From CAJXZP01 sp963974475 (GTDB lineage: Bacteria; Bacteroidota; Bacteroidia; Flavobacteriales_G; Salibacteraceae), in the NCBI GenBank assembly GCA_963974475.1, contig CAXBCR010000008.1:54389-118388 (forward strand): a DNA stretch of 64,000 nucleotides, given 5' to 3'. Made by a program: the position numbers and the translations under genes. Each line of letters begins with the position of its first letter. Within the stretch, counting starts at the first letter, position 1. A model generated the notes under the pieces. It saw nothing but the letters and a program-made list of their open reading frames with translations, was not told the DNA's origin and made no database searches. This document shows positions 17,798-27,304 of the stretch, piece by piece.

Positions 17798-20113
17798 ATG
17801 CATATTGATTTAAACGAAAAACAATCACTTTCCAGCTCCTTCCAAAAGGAAGAGGTCGAAAAAGCTCTAGCCATTTCTGGCATTGCTGTTTGGGAGTATT
17901 ATATCCCTACCAAATCAATAAAAATTAGTCCCAATTGGTATTATATATTAGGCTATGACCCTGCTGATTTTGAAGCAACACCCAGCACTTTTTATTCATT
18001 AGTACACCCTGAAGATTTAGAAATAATAGATAATGCATTAACTAATTACCTATTAATTAATGAAAATGAGGTTCTTGAAGTAGAATATAGAATTAAAGAA
18101 AAAAATGGCAATTGGAAATGGGTAAGAAACCGCTCTGCACTTGAATTCGACCAAAATAATGCACCATTAAAATGGACAGGCAGTGTGATGGGAATAAGTC
18201 GGCTAAAGGAATCCGAACACAAGGCGCTTCAAAACAATGTTCATTTAAATTCTATCGTTAATTCCTTATCTGATATTATTTATGAAATTGATGCATCCTA
18301 TACCTTTATTAATTGTTGGATACCAAAAACAAATCCTCTTTCTACACTTGTAAAAAGTTTTAAAGGCCAAAAGGTATATCAGGTTTTTAGTCCGAAAATT
18401 TTTTCGCATTTTAAAACCATATTGGATAACACCTACAAAAAAAGAAAAGCGCAACAATTTTGGTACTATTCCGACAATTCAAAAAAACACTATTTAGCAA
18501 GAACTACCTTACTTCCAGTGGGTCCTGACGGTAAACAAAACGTCACCATGATTATTCAGGATGTGACAAAAGTTCAAAACACACAAATTCAACTAAAAAA
18601 GAAAGAAGCCAATTTAAACGCGATTATTCAAAACACATCGGATGTTTTTTGGGCAATTGACGCCATGGAAAATGTAATTGTTTTCAACCAAGCGTTTTCC
18701 AATTTGTACAAAAACCTATCGGGCGATTTACCTATTGTGGGCCAGAAACTTGATGATAACTTTTTAGAACCAGAAACGGCTAAACGTTGGCGTCTAATTC
18801 ATCAACGTTCATTAAATGGTAAAAACACCGAATTCTCTAAACACATTTATTTTAATGATGGGAAGGTAAGACTCTATGAATTCCATATTAATCCATTTAA
18901 AAATATGGATGGAGAAATTACGGGTAGCGTAGTGACGGGTAGAGATATTGATGATATTTATACGGCTAAAAAGGATGCCGAAAAATCAGCCCGTTTGAAG
19001 TCGAAATTTGTATCCACCATTTCTCATGAGATTAGGACTCCACTCAACGCTATTTTGGGTACCTGTCATCAATTGGAGCGTAACAACCAACAAGAAAATC
19101 TTCAAGAAGACTTGGATATTTTACGTTTAGCTTCTGATAATTTACTCGGATTAATAAATGATGTTTTGGACTTTACAAAATTAGAATCGGGGGCAGCTAA
19201 CTTCAAACCATCGCAATTTAATATTCATCATTTTGTGAATGGGGTCTCTCAATTTCTACAAAATTTAGCCATTAATAAAGGCTTAGAGTTTAGTACTGAA
19301 ATATGCGAAAATCTTCCAGAATTTGTATTTACCGACAAAACGAAACTGCATCAAATTTTAACCAACCTACTAAGTAATGCGATAAAGTATACCGATGAAG
19401 GCCAAGTAAATTTGCAGGTTTCAACACACATTATATCTAAAACAACAGTACAAATAACCTTTGAAATTTCAGACACCGGAATTGGTATTCCAGCATCTGA
19501 ATTAAACGGTGTATTTGATAGTTTCACACAATCATCAACCTCATACGATATGTTAAAAGGCGGAACAGGTCTAGGGCTGGCCATAAGTAAAAACTTAGCT
19601 CATTTATTACATGGAGATATTTCTGTAAAATCAGAAGTGAATGAAGGCTCCACATTCACATTCCAACTCGAGGTGGAAACACCTCCATTAAGCTCTTTTG
19701 TTCCTATTCAGGAACCGGAAGCGTCTTCATTAAAAGGAATTCATTTTTTGATTGCAGAAGACAACGAAATAAATGCGAAAATAATTACGCGATTATTAGG
19801 TCAGTGGGATGCTACGTATGACCTAGCAGTTAACGGTGAAATTGCGGTAGAAATGGCGAAATCGAAAAAATATGACCTTGTATTAATGGATATTCAAATG
19901 CCAAAGAAAAATGGATTTGATGCCGCGTTTGATATAAAAACAGAAACGGAAGGACTTAATGTATCTACTCCAATTCTTGCTCTTACAGCGCAGCCTGATT
20001 ATTCAATCGACCCGAATTTTAAGGAAGGTATTTTCAAAGGCGCTATTTTAAAACCATTTCATCCAGATGGACTAAAAAGAAAATTATTAGCGGCCTTATA
20101 TCGAAATAACTAA
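17798..20113 (+). CDS. PAS-domain hybrid sensor histidine kinase
   Basis: The 771-aa protein has no membrane segments, so it is likely cytoplasmic. In order: a PAS_3 fold (about 20-145, ending RLKESE), two further PAS-like segments (150-265 and 270-390), a HisKA dimerisation domain with the H-box STISHEIRTPLNAILG (about 405-420), and an HATPase_c domain (N-box LLSNAIKYTDEG, G1 DTGIGIP, G2 GGTGLGLAIS). It ends in a receiver domain (about 645-765) with acidic residues AEDNE and acceptor Asp in LMDIQMPKKNG. The fused receiver implies a phosphorelay through a separate Hpt protein. The stimulus is unknown; the PAS domains may bind heme or flavin, though no specific motif is clear. Confidence 0.93.
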   Translation: MHIDLNEKQSLSSSFQKEEVEKALAISGIAVWEYYIPTKSIKISPNWYYILGYDPADFEATPSTFYSLVHPEDLEIIDNALTNYLLINENEVLEVEYRIKEKNGNWKWVRNRSALEFDQNNAPLKWTGSVMGISRLKESEHKALQNNVHLNSIVNSLSDIIYEIDASYTFINCWIPKTNPLSTLVKSFKGQKVYQVFSPKIFSHFKTILDNTYKKRKAQQFWYYSDNSKKHYLARTTLLPVGPDGKQNVTMIIQDVTKVQNTQIQLKKKEANLNAIIQNTSDVFWAIDAMENVIVFNQAFSNLYKNLSGDLPIVGQKLDDNFLEPETAKRWRLIHQRSLNGKNTEFSKHIYFNDGKVRLYEFHINPFKNMDGEITGSVVTGRDIDDIYTAKKDAEKSARLKSKFVSTISHEIRTPLNAILGTCHQLERNNQQENLQEDLDILRLASDNLLGLINDVLDFTKLESGAANFKPSQFNIHHFVNGVSQFLQNLAINKGLEFSTEICENLPEFVFTDKTKLHQILTNLLSNAIKYTDEGQVNLQVSTHIISKTTVQITFEISDTGIGIPASELNGVFDSFTQSSTSYDMLKGGTGLGLAISKNLAHLLHGDISVKSEVNEGSTFTFQLEVETPPLSSFVPIQEPEASSLKGIHFLIAEDNEINAKIITRLLGQWDATYDLAVNGEIAVEMAKSKKYDLVLMDIQMPKKNGFDAAFDIKTETEGLNVSTPILALTAQPDYSIDPNFKEGIFKGAILKPFHPDGLKRKLLAALYRNN

Positions 20114-20133
20114 TTCAATTTATATCAACTTGC

Positions 20134-22323
20134 CTATAAAGCGTATTTAGACATAAATTTAATTCTCATTAAGCGGATTTCCTCTAGTGTATAATCCTCC
20201 TCGCCCAATTCGGCTAAGGCATCTTCTACAGAATCTGTATCGGCTTCAAGAAAATAATCTACTATTTCTTCTTGGTAATCTTCATCTAACACATCATTGA
20301 TATAATAATCAATATTGACTTTTGTACCTGATGCGACAATATTTTCAAGTTCTGTAATAAACTCATCATCCGACATAGAACGAGTCTTGGCTAAATCGCG
20401 TAATGGTATTTTTTTATCAATACCTTGAATTATGGCAATCTTGGAAGCCGATTTATTAGCTAATTGTTTGATAATAACATCTTGTGGACGTTCAATTTCG
20501 TTTTCTTCCACATAATTCTCAATCATCGCTAAGAATGGTGCTCCAAATTTCATGGCCTTACCTTGCCCTACTCCAATAATATTTTGAAGTTCTTCGGTGG
20601 TAATAGGATATTGGGTAGCCATATCCTGCAAAGACGGATCTTGAAAAATCACAAAAGGAGGTAGGTTTTTTTCATGACCAATTTCCTTACGTAAATCCTT
20701 CAGCATATTGAATAAAACGGTATCGCCAGCGGCTCCCCCTTTTTGAACAACAGTATTCCCGCTTTTCATTAGTTCATCATAATCATGATCAACCACTAAT
20801 TTGAATTTTTTGGGATGTTCTAAAAATTCTTTTCCCAAATCGGTTAAATACAAGGTGCCATATTCTTCAATTCGCTTACCGATGTAATTTTGTACAAAAC
20901 CTTGACGAATCGCAGCCATCCAGTATTTTTCTGGATGTTGTTTTCCACTCCCAAAATGGGTATGGTTATGCAATCTATTTGCTTTAATGGTTGGGCTTTC
21001 TTTACCCACCAAAACTTCTAAAATTTGTTTTGTTTTAAATTGTTCTTTTAAATCAAAAATTACTTGAAACAAATGAGCCATGTCTGGACCTGCTTCTATG
21101 TGTTCTTTTGGATTTACTAGGTTGTCGTCTAATTGGTCCTTATGTGCACTATCATTTTCATCCCAATCTTCACCAAAATAATGAAGTAAAAACTTTCTTC
21201 GCGACATAGAAGTTTCTGCATAGGCAACTACCTCATGCAACAATTGTTTTCCAACCTCTTGTTCTGCAACGGGCTTACCCGCCATAAATTTTTCAAGCTT
21301 TTCAATGTCTTTATAATCGTAGTAGGCAATACATCTACCTTCGCCACCATCTCTACCGGCACGACCCGTTTCTTGGTAATAACCTTCTAAACTTTTAGGA
21401 ATATCATAGTGCATTACAAATCGAACATCTGGTTTATCGATTCCCATTCCGAATGCAATGGTAGCCACAATAATATCTACATCTTCCATCAGAAACATGT
21501 CTTGATATTTTGCTCTACGTGAAGCTTCCATTCCTGCATGATAAGGCAAAGCAGAAATACCATTTACCTGCAAAGTTTCAGCCACTTCTTCCACCTTTTT
21601 TCTACTCAAGCAGTAGATAATTCCGGATTTACCCAGATTTTCTTTGACGTACTTAATGATTTGTTTTTCTGGATGAATTTTAGGTAATACCTCGTAATAT
21701 AAATTGGGACGGTTAAAAGAAGCCTTATATAAATCGGCATCCACCATTCCAAGGTTTTTTTGAATATCTATTTGCACTTTAGGAGTAGCGGTTGCTGTTA
21801 ATGCCATGATTGGAATCGAATCATCAATCAATTTAATCATTTCACGAATTCTCCGATACTCTGGTCTGAAATCATGTCCCCATTCAGAAATACAATGGGC
21901 TTCATCAACAGCGACAAATGAAATTTTTAATGATTTAAAAAATTCCACGTTTTCGGCCTTATTCAAAGATTCTGGAGCTACAAATAATATTTTGGTCACC
22001 CCATTCACTAAATCCTCTTTTACTCGTTTTGCATCACCTCTACTCAAGGATGAGTTCAAATAATGCGCGATACTTTCATTGGTTAAAAAACCACGAAGGG
22101 CATCCACCTGGTTTTTCATTAAAGCAATTAGGGGTGAAATAATAATGGCTGTCCCTTCCTGTAGTAATGCAGGTAATTGGTAAGTCAATGATTTACCGCC
22201 ACCTGTAGGCATTATTACAAACGTATCCTTCCCGCTTAATACACTTTTAATAATTTGTTCTTGATCACCTTTAAAGTGATCAAATCCGAAGAATTTTTTT
22301 AATGGTACTTTTAAATCTTCCAT
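20134..22323 (-). CDS. recQ: ATP-dependent DNA helicase RecQ
   Basis: The 729-aa product carries all RecQ landmarks: motif 0 (FGFDHFKGDQ), Walker A MPTGGGKS with Lys44, the DEAH box in AVDEAHCISEWGHDFRPEY, LTATATP, motif IV-VI (AFGMGIDKPDVRFVMHYD, QETGRAGRDG), and a RecQ-C winged-helix region (about 405-520). An HRDC domain follows (about 535-605), and an unusually acidic C-terminal tail (about 660-729). It unwinds forks and recombination intermediates. The four-Cys zinc motif typical of RecQ-Ct is not obvious in the 350-420 region, as in many Bacteroidota homologues. Its stop faces the kinase gene's stop 20 bp away. Confidence 0.95.
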   Translation of the reverse strand: MEDLKVPLKKFFGFDHFKGDQEQIIKSVLSGKDTFVIMPTGGGKSLTYQLPALLQEGTAIIISPLIALMKNQVDALRGFLTNESIAHYLNSSLSRGDAKRVKEDLVNGVTKILFVAPESLNKAENVEFFKSLKISFVAVDEAHCISEWGHDFRPEYRRIREMIKLIDDSIPIMALTATATPKVQIDIQKNLGMVDADLYKASFNRPNLYYEVLPKIHPEKQIIKYVKENLGKSGIIYCLSRKKVEEVAETLQVNGISALPYHAGMEASRRAKYQDMFLMEDVDIIVATIAFGMGIDKPDVRFVMHYDIPKSLEGYYQETGRAGRDGGEGRCIAYYDYKDIEKLEKFMAGKPVAEQEVGKQLLHEVVAYAETSMSRRKFLLHYFGEDWDENDSAHKDQLDDNLVNPKEHIEAGPDMAHLFQVIFDLKEQFKTKQILEVLVGKESPTIKANRLHNHTHFGSGKQHPEKYWMAAIRQGFVQNYIGKRIEEYGTLYLTDLGKEFLEHPKKFKLVVDHDYDELMKSGNTVVQKGGAAGDTVLFNMLKDLRKEIGHEKNLPPFVIFQDPSLQDMATQYPITTEELQNIIGVGQGKAMKFGAPFLAMIENYVEENEIERPQDVIIKQLANKSASKIAIIQGIDKKIPLRDLAKTRSMSDDEFITELENIVASGTKVNIDYYINDVLDEDYQEEIVDYFLEADTDSVEDALAELGEEDYTLEEIRLMRIKFMSKYAL

Positions 22324-22467
22324 TATTGAGTAACTTGAATAAATACAGGCAAAAACGCCTGTTCCAGAAATTAAAAATATAATAATATACGTGAACTACA
22401 AAATAAATTCAGACTTACCTTGCAAATGATTATCTACGTAAAAATAACAAAAAAGTTTGTCCTAATT

Positions 22468-25194
22468 TTATCTTTTTAAAATAGAATGACAAAGCTTATT
22501 GAAATAGGTTACATCAATTGGTTTCATCAAAAAATCTAAAAAACCTAAATCAAATGCGCGTTGTTTTTCTTCCGTCCCAGAAAACGCTGAAATAGCCACT
22601 ATTGGCAAATCTGGTTTTGTTTCTTTAATCTGCTTAGCGGCATCATAGCCATTTAAAATTGGCATTTTCAAATCCATTAAAATAAGGTCTATATCCGCAT
22701 TCGCATTACTATAATCAACGGCTTCTTGTCCATTTCTAACATTATGAATTTTTATATTTTCATTGAACTCCTGCAACAAGAACTCTAAAAATATAAAATT
22801 AACCTCCTCGTCTTCTCCAATAAGCACATGATAATCATACGCCTTTTTTTCCGTATCAGAGGATTCGTCTTGGGCTGGATGAACTGGGTCATAGGGAATA
22901 GATACGTTGAATTTTGCGCCCTCCTCAATAGCCGATTCTAACGTTAATTCTCCTCCAATTAACTCCGTATTTTCTTTGGCAATGGAAAGACCTAACCCCA
23001 ATCCACCATACTCGGTTGAAGTAAACGTACCCGCCTGTGAAAAACGCTCGAAAATAATGCTGTGTTTGTCTGGTGAAATTCCAATCCCGGTATCTTCCAC
23101 CCAAATATCAATTTTGCCTGCATTGAGAGCATACCCTATTTCCACCTGCCCTTTGGCTGTAAATTTCAAGGCATTTTCCACCAGGTTATTTAAAATTTTC
23201 AGGATTTTAGTCTTGTCCGTATAAATTTCGCTTTTGATATCAGGTAATCCCTTATTTAAATGAAGCGACACTTGTTTTTCTTTTGCCTTTAATTCAAAAA
23301 TGGAGAACAGTTCAAATAAAATTGAATTTAAATTTATTTTTTCCATTCTAGGTTTAACCTGCTTCGTTTCCAATTTTGAAATCTCGATTATATCATCAAT
23401 TATTCTTGTTAATTGCACACTGCTACTTTGGATGATATTTACAAAATGAGATTTTTTCTCAGCCGTCAAATCAGGGTCATCCAAAAATTGGGTAAATCCT
23501 ACGATACCGTTTAATGGAGTTCTAATTTCATGTGACATGTTATTTAAAAATTGGGTTTTTAACCGGTTACTTTCTTCTGCCTTTTCTTTTTGTCGGATTA
23601 ATTCTTTTTCCGTTTTTTTTCTATCTGTAATATTACGAATGGCCACCACTCTAATTTGCTCCTCATTATAAGTAATCGTTTTTGCTTCCACTTCGGTAGG
23701 GAAAACTATTCCATCCTTTCCTTTCGCAAATACTTCGTATGGTTCAGGGTTTTTTTCTTCCAAATTTTTCAACACTACTTGATGGTACTCAGGTAGCACA
23801 ACCAAGTCAATAATATTCACACCAATTAACTCTTTGTAACTATATCCCAGCATATTACACAATGCTAAATTGGCATCAATAATGACCCCTTTATTATGAA
23901 TCAAAATACCCTCGATAGTCAAGGCGGATAGCTTTCTAAATTTCGACTCACTTTCCAATAATGTTTTTTCAGACCTCTTTTTATCTGTTACATCTACAAT
24001 GGTTTCCAAACGTACCCATTCGTTATTTGTCCATTGTATCGCTTTTACTTTGCTAGTGTACACCCGCCCAGCTGCATCACTTTCTAAATACCATTCGGAT
24101 GCTTCTTGGGGGTGATTTTCAGTGGAAAATAAATTCAAATTTTCGTTATAGCCTTTTGGTAGTGGTAGGTTTAACTTCAGCACCTCACTTAACTTTTGGC
24201 CAAGCACATTACCTATGGACTGAACCGCATATTCATTTATGAAAATCAACTGATTGGAATCCAAGTTAGCCACAAAAACCATCGATTCAATCGCATCCAT
24301 GGTTGCCTGAAATTTACTATTTTCAAGTCGCAAGGTTTTCAAGGTCGCATTTCGAATAATTCGTTGTTCCAAATTAGTAACACTCGCTTTCAAAAATTTC
24401 ATTTCTGTATTGGTCCACTTTCTTTCATTCTCCCTGTTATCAAAACCAACGAAACCAAAAAACTTACCATCAACTATAATAGGTATCAATAAAATTGCTT
24501 TGATATTCAACTTTTTAAAAAACTCTTGTTCTCTTTGAGGAAAAGAAGAAACTTTCAAGTTGAGTGAAATTCCCGCTTTAATTTTATTGGTCCATTCTTC
24601 TGAAAAACTATCAATTTCAATTTTATTCAATCCAGGTAGAACATCAGCATTATCAATAAACTGACCTCTTCCCCATTCACTTACCTTATGTGAAACGACA
24701 CGACCTAAACTATTCAAATTATTCAGAAACACATAAGTATGGTCTGCATTTGCAGCTTCACCTACCAGCTTAGCAAACTCAGCATAAGGCACATCGGGCG
24801 AATCAGGAACCAGTAAGGATGAAATTTTATGAAGTGTCACCAAATAATTTTCATGCCTTGAAACATCATCACCCACGCAAATAATACTTTCCAATTTACC
24901 GGTTTCGGTAAAAATTTCGGTCATGTGCCAGGAAATCATTACTTCCGTTCCGGCTTTGGTTAAGATAGGTTTATCGTAAAAAAGGTCAGCAATAGGAGTT
25001 TCGTGATTTGGTTTTGTTCCTTCTTTTTTAGGAACAAAATGTTCAAACCAATCTTTACCCAACATTTCGTTTTTCGTATAACCTATGACTTCACAAGTTC
25101 GTGAATTCACATTAATAACCTGATTATTAGGATTGATTTGCACGTACATTTTTCCTAATAGCTCTAATACATTAGGCTTTACTCTCTCACTCAT
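22468..25194 (-). CDS. PAS/GAF hybrid sensor histidine kinase
   Basis: The 908-aa protein is soluble by sequence. Domains in order: PAS (about 10-115), GAF (about 130-285, ending with VDGKFFGFVGFDN), PAS (about 295-410), PAS (420-535), HisKA with MSHEIRTPLNGIVGF (about 560), and HATPase_c (LNNLVENALKFTAKG, DTGIGISPDK, GLGLGLSIAKE). A C-terminal receiver has GEDEE and LMDLKMPILNG around the acceptor Asp. The GAF domain suggests a small-molecule input. It has no neighbouring response regulator and is separated from recQ by 144 bp; the start at MSERVKPNV fits the first PAS domain. Confidence 0.93.
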   Translation of the reverse strand: MSERVKPNVLELLGKMYVQINPNNQVINVNSRTCEVIGYTKNEMLGKDWFEHFVPKKEGTKPNHETPIADLFYDKPILTKAGTEVMISWHMTEIFTETGKLESIICVGDDVSRHENYLVTLHKISSLLVPDSPDVPYAEFAKLVGEAANADHTYVFLNNLNSLGRVVSHKVSEWGRGQFIDNADVLPGLNKIEIDSFSEEWTNKIKAGISLNLKVSSFPQREQEFFKKLNIKAILLIPIIVDGKFFGFVGFDNRENERKWTNTEMKFLKASVTNLEQRIIRNATLKTLRLENSKFQATMDAIESMVFVANLDSNQLIFINEYAVQSIGNVLGQKLSEVLKLNLPLPKGYNENLNLFSTENHPQEASEWYLESDAAGRVYTSKVKAIQWTNNEWVRLETIVDVTDKKRSEKTLLESESKFRKLSALTIEGILIHNKGVIIDANLALCNMLGYSYKELIGVNIIDLVVLPEYHQVVLKNLEEKNPEPYEVFAKGKDGIVFPTEVEAKTITYNEEQIRVVAIRNITDRKKTEKELIRQKEKAEESNRLKTQFLNNMSHEIRTPLNGIVGFTQFLDDPDLTAEKKSHFVNIIQSSSVQLTRIIDDIIEISKLETKQVKPRMEKINLNSILFELFSIFELKAKEKQVSLHLNKGLPDIKSEIYTDKTKILKILNNLVENALKFTAKGQVEIGYALNAGKIDIWVEDTGIGISPDKHSIIFERFSQAGTFTSTEYGGLGLGLSIAKENTELIGGELTLESAIEEGAKFNVSIPYDPVHPAQDESSDTEKKAYDYHVLIGEDEEVNFIFLEFLLQEFNENIKIHNVRNGQEAVDYSNANADIDLILMDLKMPILNGYDAAKQIKETKPDLPIVAISAFSGTEEKQRAFDLGFLDFLMKPIDVTYFNKLCHSILKR

Positions 25195-25379
25195 ACAATT
25201 AATACTACTAATGGCACTTACTCCTTTTTACTAATGTTGTTATTTAATCAATAGTAATTAATTCCAAACCTTGAATTACGATTAATCAAAAAGTTTTCAG
25301 AAAAGTGATTGTTAAAAACACATCGAATAAATTCTTTAGGCATTTTACATTTTATGGACTATCCAATCAATTTGTTGAC

Positions 25380-25387
25380 TATTTTTG
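25380..25387 (+). promoter_or_regulatory. -7 box of the DUF6580 gene
   Basis: TATTTTTG, an exact TAnnTTTG match 16 bp before the ATG at 25404. Because it lies within the longer frame that could start at a GTG at 25305, it supports the downstream ATG. Confidence 0.5.
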
Positions 25388-25403
25388 CCAAAACGATAAG
25401 ATT

Positions 25404-25967
25404 ATGCTTTCTAAAATAAGTCCAAAGATTTCAATTATTTTTTTCGCAGTATTTGCTGTAGCAATGACTCGAATTATTCCTCACTGGCCTAATGTTACAG
25501 CAGTTGCTGCCATTGCTATTTTTGGAGGTGCCACTTTAAGAAATTCCTTAGCGGCAGTATTAATTCCTTTAAGTGCTATTTTCTTTAGCGACATCATCAT
25601 CAATAATGTTTTTTACGCAGAGTATTACGATGAATTTGTATTCTTTGGCGCATCATCTGGTTGGATTTATGCTGCATTTATTTTGATGACTGTATTGGCT
25701 CACGTAACTATTAGATCATTTAAAGCGTTGCCAATTATTGGTACTACCGCTTTAGCTACTATTTTATTTTACGTACTAACTAATTTTGGTGCTTGGCTTT
25801 ACAGTCCTCTTTACAGCCAAGATTTAAGTGGACTTATGCTCTCATTTGAGGCTGGTTTACCTTTTGTACTAAATAGTCTTTTAAGTAACTTATTCTTTGT
25901 AGGTGTATTCTTTTATGGATACTCAATAGCTACCGAGAAAAAAGTAAGTTGGTTATTCGTTAAATAA
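25404..25967 (+). CDS. DUF6580-like integral membrane protein
   Basis: The 187-aa protein starts MLSKISPKISIIFFAVFAVA and has about five or six membrane helices. The order is: TRIIPHWPNVTAVAAIAIFGGA, a second helix with SAIFFSDIIINN, and paired helices ending in a YSPLYSQDLSGL loop and a final FVGVFFYGYSIATEKK. The motif R-(I/L)-(I/L)-P-H-x-P-N-(V/F)-(T/S) with FGGA is the signature of a family common in Bacteroidota and Verrucomicrobia; the layout recalls ECF-type S components, but no transporter partners are nearby. It stands alone and ends at a terminator. Function unknown. Confidence 0.8.
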   Translation: MLSKISPKISIIFFAVFAVAMTRIIPHWPNVTAVAAIAIFGGATLRNSLAAVLIPLSAIFFSDIIINNVFYAEYYDEFVFFGASSGWIYAAFILMTVLAHVTIRSFKALPIIGTTALATILFYVLTNFGAWLYSPLYSQDLSGLMLSFEAGLPFVLNSLLSNLFFVGVFFYGYSIATEKKVSWLFVK

Positions 25968-25986
25968 ACGAATCTTAAAAATATTT

Positions 25987-26018
25987 AAAGCCCTTCTAGA
26001 AACTAGAAGGGCTTTTTT
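25987..26018 (+). terminator. Intrinsic terminator
   Basis: AAGCCCTTCTAG-AAA-CTAGAAGGGCTT forms a 12-bp GC-containing stem with a 3-nt loop and is followed by T5. It lies 20 bp after the membrane-protein stop codon. Confidence 0.9.
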
Positions 26019-26320
26019 ATGCGCTAATATTTGGGTATCATACCTTCTATTAGGCCTCCCTTTAAACAAGGTTACCTTTAGAATACCCACGCTTTATAAT
26101 CAAACTTTCTGCAGTATCCATAGAGGGTTGAAGGGGTTGCATTATTATTTATACCTGTCAGTACTTTCATTTTTTTCCAATCTTCCGTAAAATGGCCTAC
26201 ACCAATTCCTACAAAAGTAAAAGTCGATAACCACGTGGATATCGACTTAAATCTTATAAAGCTATTTTTGATAACCAAAAAAAACTGAAAGGGGGTTAGG
26301 CTACTTAATTGATACCAACC
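26019..26320. other. Gap of about 300 bp with no supported gene
   Basis: The stretch holds only a minus-strand frame of 66 codons (26078-26278) with mixed composition and no recognisable motif. It could be a decayed gene fragment downstream of the YeeE gene, but I see nothing that supports expression. Confidence 0.4.
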
Positions 26321-26734
26321 TTAATGAGGTAATTTATCTCGAAGCATACCATAAACCCAGGTACCAACCACCGCAGAAATTATGGTAACTATAATCATAT
26401 AGGCGCCATTTCCTAACAATACGTATAAAGGTCCGGGACATGCACCTGTAAGCGCCCAGCCCATTCCGAAAATAATTCCTCCCAATAAATAACGTGGAAT
26501 ACTCATGGCTTTGACACTAAATACAATGGGGTTACCTCCAACATCTTTGATACCCACTTTTTTGATTACCGCTGTGCTTATAGCTGATAAAACTACTGCC
26601 GAACCAATGACACCGTACATGTGGAAATTTTCAAATCGAAACATTTCATAAATTCGATACCATGAAATTATTTCCGCTTTGGTAAACATGATACCAAATA
26701 CAATTCCTAATCCTATATATTTTAAATACTGCAT
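26321..26734 (-). CDS. YeeE/YedE-family membrane protein (second half-transporter, DUF6691-like)
   Basis: The 137-aa product has four membrane helices and the conserved G-x-x-F-G-x-G-W-A-L-T-G-A-C-P-G-P motif around residues 85-101, with the key cysteine of sulfur-transport proteins. It is the small partner of the gene immediately upstream (3 bp gap). Together such pairs correspond to the two halves of YeeE/YedE (PF04143), which move thiosulfate or related sulfur compounds; a sulfur substrate here is inferred from family. Last gene of the usp-yeeE-yeeE operon. Confidence 0.85.
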   Translation of the reverse strand: MQYLKYIGLGIVFGIMFTKAEIISWYRIYEMFRFENFHMYGVIGSAVVLSAISTAVIKKVGIKDVGGNPIVFSVKAMSIPRYLLGGIIFGMGWALTGACPGPLYVLLGNGAYMIIVTIISAVVGTWVYGMLRDKLPH

Positions 26735-26737
26735 AAA

Positions 26738-27304
26738 CTATAAATTAAAGATTATTGGAATAAAGAAAAACGTCATGATTAAACCACCAATAAAGAATCC
26801 TATCACGGCTATTAAGGATGGTAATTGCAAATTGGCCAATCCACTTATGGCGTGACCTGAAGTGCAACCTCCCGCCCAACGGGAACCAAAACCAATCAGG
26901 AACCCACCAATCACCATGAAAATAAACCCGCGCAACGTAAACAAGGCTTCAAAAGTTAGCACTTCTGTTGGATAAATACCATCTTGATAACTCGTCAAAC
27001 CTAGTCCTTTCAATGATTCTATGGTAGATTCTGCTAAAATCATTCCTTTTCCATTCATCATATATTTAGAAGCAATAAACCCTCCAATGATGGAACCAAT
27101 AATAAACATGAAATTCCATGTTTGGCTTTTCCAATCAAAATCAAAAAACGGTATTCTTTTTCCGGCTCCGGCCATTGCACAAGCAGCACGAAGAGAAGCC
27201 GATATGCCAAAACTCTTACCAAATAAGGCTAATAAGGTATATACCACCGCAATGAGCGGTCCCGCGACATACCAAGGCCATGGTTCTTTAATTAATTCTA
27301 TCAT
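26738..27304 (-). CDS. YeeE/YedE-family membrane protein (first half-transporter)
   Basis: The 188-aa product has about five helices, an SLRAACAMAGAG segment near residue 40, and the R-W-A-G-G-C-T-S-G-H motif around residues 142-151, in which the Cys is the conserved substrate-handling residue of YeeE. Its start codon overlaps the end of the universal-stress gene by 4 bp (ATGA), so translation is probably coupled. The paired second half follows after 3 bp. Likely role: uptake or export of thiosulfate or a persulfide-type compound across the inner membrane. Confidence 0.87.
   Translation of the reverse strand: MIELIKEPWPWYVAGPLIAVVYTLLALFGKSFGISASLRAACAMAGAGKRIPFFDFDWKSQTWNFMFIIGSIIGGFIASKYMMNGKGMILAESTIESLKGLGLTSYQDGIYPTEVLTFEALFTLRGFIFMVIGGFLIGFGSRWAGGCTSGHAISGLANLQLPSLIAVIGFFIGGLIMTFFFIPIIFNL

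Noticed and set aside
25305..25403. GTG start for the DUF6580 gene
   Set aside because: A TAnnTTTG box lies inside the extension; the ATG at 25404 starts the conserved part.
26078..26278. Minus-strand frame of 66 codons after the YeeE pair
   Set aside because: No motif, no start signal and a composition typical of random AT-rich DNA; noted under the gap only.
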